64,000 bases of DNA from Trichomonas vaginalis G3 (Eukaryota; Parabasalia; Trichomonadida; Trichomonadidae), in contig NC_067203.1 in the NCBI RefSeq assembly GCF_026262505.1, positions 10,974,001 through 11,038,000 on the forward strand, written 5' to 3'. How positions within the stretch are numbered: the first letter of the stretch is position 1; each line of letters begins with the position of its first letter. The notes under the pieces were generated by a model. The model was not told the DNA's origin, did no database searches, and was given only the letters and a program-made list of their open reading frames with translations. Both the position numbers and the translations under genes were made by a program. Positions 59,701-64,000 of the stretch are shown here, piece by piece.

Positions 59701-62625
59701 TTTATTCCTCAAACAGAAACAACTTTCGATAAAGCGTTTGGAACAATCAAAGTTGATAATCTTAATTGGTGTGTTTGTTTCTGGCTTGAATTCTTATTGA
59801 GAAGCTGCTTAAATTCACCGATGTATCGAATGATTCACGAAAAAGAACTGAAAAGAGCAGAATTTAGAAGAAATAGAACAAAAATTATTGAAGAAATGAT
59901 CGAAATCGATCAAAAATTTGCTGATTTATATTTCAAACACACTTTGAAAATCTTAGAAGAAGGAGTTGTCAATTTAAACATTACAGAAGACATACAAAAT
60001 ACTCATTCCGTTGAAGACATTAAGCAAACAATTATAGATAAAGAACCATCACTTCCAAAATACAAACTAATTACAAATGACGGAAATCCTGATGCTCCTC
60101 CTATCTCTCCTGTAAAATTATTATATCATTCGATCATAGGATGGGTTTTGAGGCTTCTAAGATGGTTTTTTTTATGGCTTGTTGACAGTTTGATTGAATT
60201 AGGTTCGAATTTTACAGATATTAATTTAGAACCAGGAGTCCACACTGATTTTCTTTTGAAAGTTAGAGACATGATGACTGAAATGGTTGATAAATTTTCA
60301 AACTCAAACGTTTTAGCAATTCCTCAAAATTATGTTGATTTTTCGAAGCAGCTTCCTTTATCATATCTTAATCATTTCCAAATATTCCATAGTCTTGATT
60401 TGTTATCTATAACTGAGAAAACAAGGTTCCCTTTATTATATCATTATCTCAAAGTGTGTTCAAGACAAGCAATTCCTGCTCTTTTACTTGCTTTGTGTTT
60501 TTATTATCCTTTAGTAGAAAGATCAGTTTTTGCATTGATTCTTTTCTTCTTAGCTTTGTTTTGTGTTTCATTTAACATTGAATCTTATATTCCTTTTGTT
60601 ATAACATCAGGCTTTTACATGTTTCTCAGATGCATATTAAGAAGTTATGGAATGAAACCATTAGTACAAACATTTATTAATTCTCTAGAAGAAACGCACA
60701 GAAAATTAAAAGTTTCTGTTTGTTTCGGTTTGAATTTATCTGTTGGTGAAAAAATATATCTTTTAATTGTTTTATGTTTGTCATGCGCAAGTCAAACATA
60801 TTCATTTACTCACCCATTCCAAATTAGAAGACCAAAGCAACATCCTATTGAAGAACCACAAACAAACCAGATGCCAAAACTTGGTTTAAGTGAAAAACTT
60901 TTGAGTAGAATTAATATGAAATCATTTATTAAATACGCGTTTAACAAGATTGCGCTTCTTATTGATGTCATTGCATTCGTCATTGCTTTGTTCTTTTATA
61001 TGTCATGGACAAGATCTTCTGATGCAAATTCATTTATTCATGGATCTTCATCAGTTACATATGACTTTGTTTTCTTTTTGATGGGTAATTTCATATTTAT
61101 TTTACTCAATCAATGGGTAATTCTTTCGAAACATAAGTTATGGCTTTTCATATATAACTTTTTATATTCTGTTTTTACTTTTATTTACATGACTTATTTA
61201 ATTCCTGTTTTTACAGATAACGGATGTTTTGAACATGCATCGTATTGGACTTTCTATTTCTTAAGAATTCTTTCTGTTATTGTTTATTCTTGCAATTTAA
61301 TGTTTGGTTTTGCAAGAATGCCTCCATCTCTTGGAAATCCAAATCCTTTGTTCACTTATATTAAGTTGTTGACAATTTCAAAAGTTCCTTTCCTATTCGA
61401 ATTCATACAATTGACAAAGTGGCTTGCATGTACAACATCTCTAAATATGTTTGATTTCATGATCATTGGACAATTGAGATCAAAACTTTGCAAACAAGTG
61501 GCTTTGCTCAAACTATTTCCTGCAAATTCGAGGAAGAAATCACATGTTTTAGGTATTCTTTTTATGATTGCTATGTTTTGTCTTCTTTTTGCTCCTTTCA
61601 TTGTAATGATGTCTTCAAGTACAACATCAATTACAAACAATGTACAAGTTGCATCAGTATCTCTAGGAATATATGGATTACCAGAACTGTTTACTGGTAC
61701 TGTTCTTCCTAATGAAGATTCTTTCATAACTAATTCAATGCAAAAGAAGATAATGGCAATGAATGACCAAAAATTAGATCCTTTCTTCGCAAATTCTAAA
61801 CGAGAATCTCAATATTTTAATTATCCGGGTATTACAATGACTAACTGGATCATTTCAGAATCAAGTGCCAGATTTGCAATGTATACAATCAAGAATACAA
61901 CAAATCCTATTTTTATCCCTTATGTGACATTTAAATTCACTGTACAAACTCCAACAACGAAGAAAAACATTGACCAAATAACAATAACTAAGAATGGAAA
62001 ACAACTCAGTGAAAAAGATCTCGAAACACTTTACAAAGCACTAGAATGTACTGTTACATCTACTTCTCCTCAAGAAAACTTAACTTTTTATTTAGATTCG
62101 TTGGTTCCTGTTTTCTTCATTATTCCTTTATCAGCAGATGCAACAGCCGTATCAGGATACACCTTTAATGTGACATTTAGTTTCCAGCAGAGTTACAGTG
62201 GTAACTACTACTGGTCCATCAATGCGATGAGAAATGAAAACTTACCTGATGATATTAAAGAAGGTCCTATTTCTTCTATAGTTTTCTCTAAGCCAACTTA
62301 TGACGAAACTATTGGATCTATCTTGTCTAAAACAGGAGGAGGATTCTATGGAATGCTCCTTTTCGTGATCATGACTTGCGGAAAGTTCATAAGATCTTTT
62401 ATTAACTCGTTCTTTTCTGATTTATGGATTGATAAAATGGGAAAGCCACAGATTTTCTTGAATGTTATTCTTGCAATAGAAGCACATAGAAAAGAAGGTG
62501 ATTTAACTTCGGAATATGCTACAGCAATGATGCTTCTAAATACCATTAGATCGGTCCATAATTTAGTACGAATTGGAGGAACTGTTCCTATCAATGAAGG
62601 TGAGAGAGTTAACTATCTATTATAA
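56776..62625 (+). CDS. PIEZO: Piezo-type mechanosensitive ion channel
   Basis: A 1,949-residue protein with some 30 or more membrane helices over residues 35-1620, in repeated four-helix groups, as in the Piezo blade. The C-terminus is the best evidence. A helix ending PFIVMMSSSTTSITNN (about 1605) matches the Piezo anchor/outer-helix entry. A roughly 200-residue extracellular cap-like beta domain follows (1630-1850). Then the inner pore helix GGFYGMLLFVIMTCGKFIRS and IDKMGKPQIFLNVILAIEAH, ending LLNTIRSVHNLVRIGG, parallel animal Piezo (GLYxxxVLVIGKFVR; IMFEEL...; LIFLYRSPE). It would pass cations when the membrane is stretched. It is somewhat short for the family (2,000-2,800). Intact. Confidence 0.87.
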   Translation: MDQENQSALPQLDNSAPTSETSEERKFTASKLLCLPEVLLPCLWIYVACMGAYGSTLIHLCFVLFYAIGVNAVHKMSIKLYALPTIVLIISLLYSIAYFITQTTIYYLPKDQKPKITKAMQYFDFFDSNQRIMFKTTFVILQLIIIPFDAIYIASRSYFTLQWYCQSRIVCMRHLMIFIRPLFLFTMAVLTASTNSINLIFMPLVFSLTIISFCLMSCNLPKIVSYCYWGTYVIADLAFVAIKDNSFKESAHYRWIPRWAVVACAGVNLLLIGAIIGCNLYTLSFPIRLLKNVYVPWWFLDIIPYVVLATSGLFCILEDSWQSYGVLCFACITSLFGVNFFQSTSRFVLTLMTSVYFAQTFYYYFKKEDGFHPKYNFFICILQGVSAVFVHCSKSKNSEEHILVNENDHKWVGVTIKWIIVSIFFGNVILNAIFSSKFDFLTYDIPLACILLIMIFKVFNIWVWTVLNLITFGSTSIYFIAPLLKKKINIPWLFDSTVTVNPNVMFSKVWPFLILFILTAIQRYYYRPPPQIVIKFSRTIGVFLSLCFSCVYIDNSIFTVLYQLLIVANLFLYHWNYILIVINTIISASQIVVIATFGYPEIKSIVTHKAFFFKFFGISEHPDITRHQMIPIIILILYIFFGSIARKYDVDENHELMTFLIENLWAIVLKFSFYFFWSAIFLVVIVSKGVSIVGAVMLIVLGIIKVTGHSAKKSGVFLYVIFMLDVLFVTTVASVNVPSKVTKIVNLIGPLCDTPLAKLANVLVCLCAFLNMSHFDAKQINPIITYVGNCLASILISGVEFTLVIMAIQENNILNLFGIIVVFIILVHPKVSLLEARIITIILNLVLGYVLAFIIIKFKGKNEWYDYFLLTNVKMIEIFYIFLTMIVFSLFCEFGRVDAAVGRSFLTTYFPTIVSVATTVISFYAHTYLTFIHTCLLLINQGFNYYNSRFHPKSFNVVIWYAYIILLVKALRPLRFIPQTETTFDKAFGTIKVDNLNWCVCFWLEFLLRSCLNSPMYRMIHEKELKRAEFRRNRTKIIEEMIEIDQKFADLYFKHTLKILEEGVVNLNITEDIQNTHSVEDIKQTIIDKEPSLPKYKLITNDGNPDAPPISPVKLLYHSIIGWVLRLLRWFFLWLVDSLIELGSNFTDINLEPGVHTDFLLKVRDMMTEMVDKFSNSNVLAIPQNYVDFSKQLPLSYLNHFQIFHSLDLLSITEKTRFPLLYHYLKVCSRQAIPALLLALCFYYPLVERSVFALILFFLALFCVSFNIESYIPFVITSGFYMFLRCILRSYGMKPLVQTFINSLEETHRKLKVSVCFGLNLSVGEKIYLLIVLCLSCASQTYSFTHPFQIRRPKQHPIEEPQTNQMPKLGLSEKLLSRINMKSFIKYAFNKIALLIDVIAFVIALFFYMSWTRSSDANSFIHGSSSVTYDFVFFLMGNFIFILLNQWVILSKHKLWLFIYNFLYSVFTFIYMTYLIPVFTDNGCFEHASYWTFYFLRILSVIVYSCNLMFGFARMPPSLGNPNPLFTYIKLLTISKVPFLFEFIQLTKWLACTTSLNMFDFMIIGQLRSKLCKQVALLKLFPANSRKKSHVLGILFMIAMFCLLFAPFIVMMSSSTTSITNNVQVASVSLGIYGLPELFTGTVLPNEDSFITNSMQKKIMAMNDQKLDPFFANSKRESQYFNYPGITMTNWIISESSARFAMYTIKNTTNPIFIPYVTFKFTVQTPTTKKNIDQITITKNGKQLSEKDLETLYKALECTVTSTSPQENLTFYLDSLVPVFFIIPLSADATAVSGYTFNVTFSFQQSYSGNYYWSINAMRNENLPDDIKEGPISSIVFSKPTYDETIGSILSKTGGGFYGMLLFVIMTCGKFIRSFINSFFSDLWIDKMGKPQIFLNVILAIEAHRKEGDLTSEYATAMMLLNTIRSVHNLVRIGGTVPINEGERVNYLL

Positions 62626-62970
62626 TATTATATATATTGTTTGTTAATGTAATTAAAATAAAATTCTGTTTGTTTTTATATGGATATGATGTGATTTTTA
62701 ATGTAAAATGCATTAGAGAAGCCTTTGAAAACTAATTCTATCATGTGTCGAATATATGCTGATTAATCCATATGTGGCATCAAATTTGAGTTCATGACTT
62801 TTTGTAAAATGTTTACAAATGTCTAAATTTTAGACATTTGTAAACAATATTCAAATCCGTTCTTTTCAAAATTGAGAGTTCCAATTTCTTGTTCATTTTA
62901 TTTGATTTTTTATGCTTTACATGCAACATTTTTGATATTGTTTTTTTTTATATAATTTAGTGTGATTACA
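62626..62970. other. 3' region of Piezo with 17-bp hairpin
   Basis: No gene. A perfect inverted repeat lies at 62811-62845: arm GTTTACAAATGTCTAAA, a one-base centre, and the complementary arm. It is about 190 bp past the Piezo stop. It may be a mini-element remnant or RNA 3'-end structure. Confidence 0.7.
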
Positions 62971-63225
62971 ATAACGTAGCACGCTTTTATGGGTCCAGGA
63001 TTTTTGACGGGTCCTGGCGGTTTTTGCTTCAAATTTTGAAGAGTGTGTTTGATTTTGATAAGAGAACGATATAAAACCGATTGTAAATTTTGTAGACTAT
63101 TCAAATTTCCCCAAAAATTCATCATATGCAATATTTCAAATATAAGTGTTTCTATGGACAACTGTTTTAAATAATACCCAGGACCCTCAAGAAAATGTGG
63201 GACCCAAAAAAATGTGCAACGTTAT
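62971..63225. mobile_element. 255-bp MITE with ATAACGT ends
   Basis: The ends are inverted repeats of about 47 bp with roughly a dozen mismatches: ATAACGT(A/T)GCAC, then GGGTCC and GGGTCCTGG in both. ACA flanks on either side (62968-62970, 63226-63228) are a possible 3-bp target duplication. No coding capacity. It differs from the AGGGT/TA group. Confidence 0.7.
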
Positions 63226-64000
63226 ACAAAAATGAGTTGTAAGTACAATATTAAAAACTTATTATATTGTCTATTAATGCTACAGTATGAATGCACAATC
63301 ACTTTCATCAAATCATGAGTAAAAAAATATTTCTATTGGATTAATGAATGATTATTATTTTAAATATCACATTTATTATTTTTAATTTAAGCATGTCGGT
63401 TTGGGCAATTCTTTTGCAATTTGGGCAATACTTTTGGAAAATTTTCCGCGAAATTTGAGCCTAAAAGGCTCAAATTTCGCGGTCAATCAAAAACTAAAAT
63501 AGGCACGTTATAAAGCTCATATATTCTTTTTATTTCTAAAAAAAAAATTGCAATTTTTTGCATTCTCTTTTATATATAAAGTTTATTGGAAATCAAATTT
63601 ACCCATTTACAATAAACTTTACTTGCACTTTAAAAAGGATGGAAATATAATTATTGGCGAAATAATCATCAAAATTTTCAAATATTTTTTTCTCACAAAT
63701 TTTTTGAGAGAAGGTGCGATTGCGACTAAAAATTTTTTTTCGAAAGCATATTTTGAGTTGTATTAGAACTATAAGATATGAACGCTATTTCAAGATAATT
63801 CAAAGGTATAATATTGGAAATGAATTTTTCGCTTCAATGTAGTTAAAAAATAAGTAAACTTGCTATAAAATTATATGCTTTTAATTATACGTATGCTGAT
63901 TTTAATTCTATATGCATAACTAAAATATCTTGAGCTTGGAAGTTATGAAATCAACATCAATAAGGACAAATTGAGGACTATTAAAATTCAAAATCAAAAT
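63226..64000. other. AT-rich end of window with a 17-bp perfect hairpin
   Basis: A perfect hairpin at 63446-63482 has arms CCGCGAAATTTGAGCCT and complement with an AAA loop. Before it, TTTGGGCAAT(T/A)CTTTTG is repeated at about 63400 and 63420. This may be the end of an element running off the window. A 72-codon frame at 63548-63766 is not supported. Confidence 0.6.

Noticed and set aside
23254-62625. Spliceosomal introns in host genes
   Set aside because: No trichomonad-type 3' motif ACTAACACACAG was found and all host frames are continuous over full domain lengths.
63548-63766. 72-codon frame near the window end
   Set aside because: Lys/Phe/Ile-rich, no motif. It could be part of an element past the edge but cannot be supported here.

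Overview
The window is AT-rich nuclear DNA of a parabasalid flagellate, most likely Trichomonas vaginalis or a close relative. The evidence is the mix of families: a DUF3447-type ankyrin gene, BspA-like leucine-rich repeats, a Pmp-like beta-helix fragment, large Maverick/Polinton elements, a Tvmar-like mariner, an intact Mutator-like element, short 5' leaders with TCA-type initiator motifs, and no recognisable spliceosomal introns. No rRNA, CRISPR array or organellar gene is seen.

Layout. 1-4.65 kb is the right part of one Maverick/Polinton-like element (capsid gene whole, several small accessory genes). 4.7-8.75 kb is a gap holding a 21-bp and then a 24-bp minisatellite. 8.9-10.2 kb is a mariner with complete ends and a single frame lesion. 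11.5-14.5 kb holds host genes: a HAD nucleotidase, tRNA-Ser(GCT) and an ankyrin-repeat gene that lacks a start codon. 15.1-18.2 kb is a small membrane-protein ORF followed by a roughly 2.4-kb palindrome built from copies of an AGGGTTTCG-ended element. 18.35-20.52 kb is a complete Mutator-like transposon with a 10-bp target duplication. 20.6-26.6 kb holds a divergent host pair, a Sec6-like exocyst subunit and IFT121/WDR35. 26.7-26.9 kb is a 215-bp MITE. 27-42 kb is a second Maverick of a different capsid lineage, broken in several genes. 42-50.1 kb is a graveyard: a Pmp-like fragment, a decayed acidic gene, a 2.2-kb non-coding AGGGTTGACC-ended element, a DUF488 gene of bacterial type with one stop, and a broken BspA-like gene. 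50.7-62.6 kb is ordinary host sequence: LTV1, an amino-acid transporter, a WD40 protein and a Piezo channel, with a degenerate tRNA-Lys-like unit before Piezo. The last 1.4 kb has a MITE and two near-perfect hairpins.

How parts fit. Host genes serve vesicle tethering (Sec6), flagellar transport (IFT121), 40S assembly (LTV1), amino-acid uptake and mechanosensing (Piezo). The second Maverick carries polymerase B, integrase, primase-helicase, packaging ATPase, capsid and a phage-tail-fibre-like protein. Its most unusual non-coding feature is an iteron-like module present six times around the primase-helicase and KilA-N genes. It also has rows of mini-hairpins just past gene 3' ends. Four element families here (mariner, two larger non-autonomous elements and a MITE) share ends beginning AGGGT and flanking TA dinucleotides.
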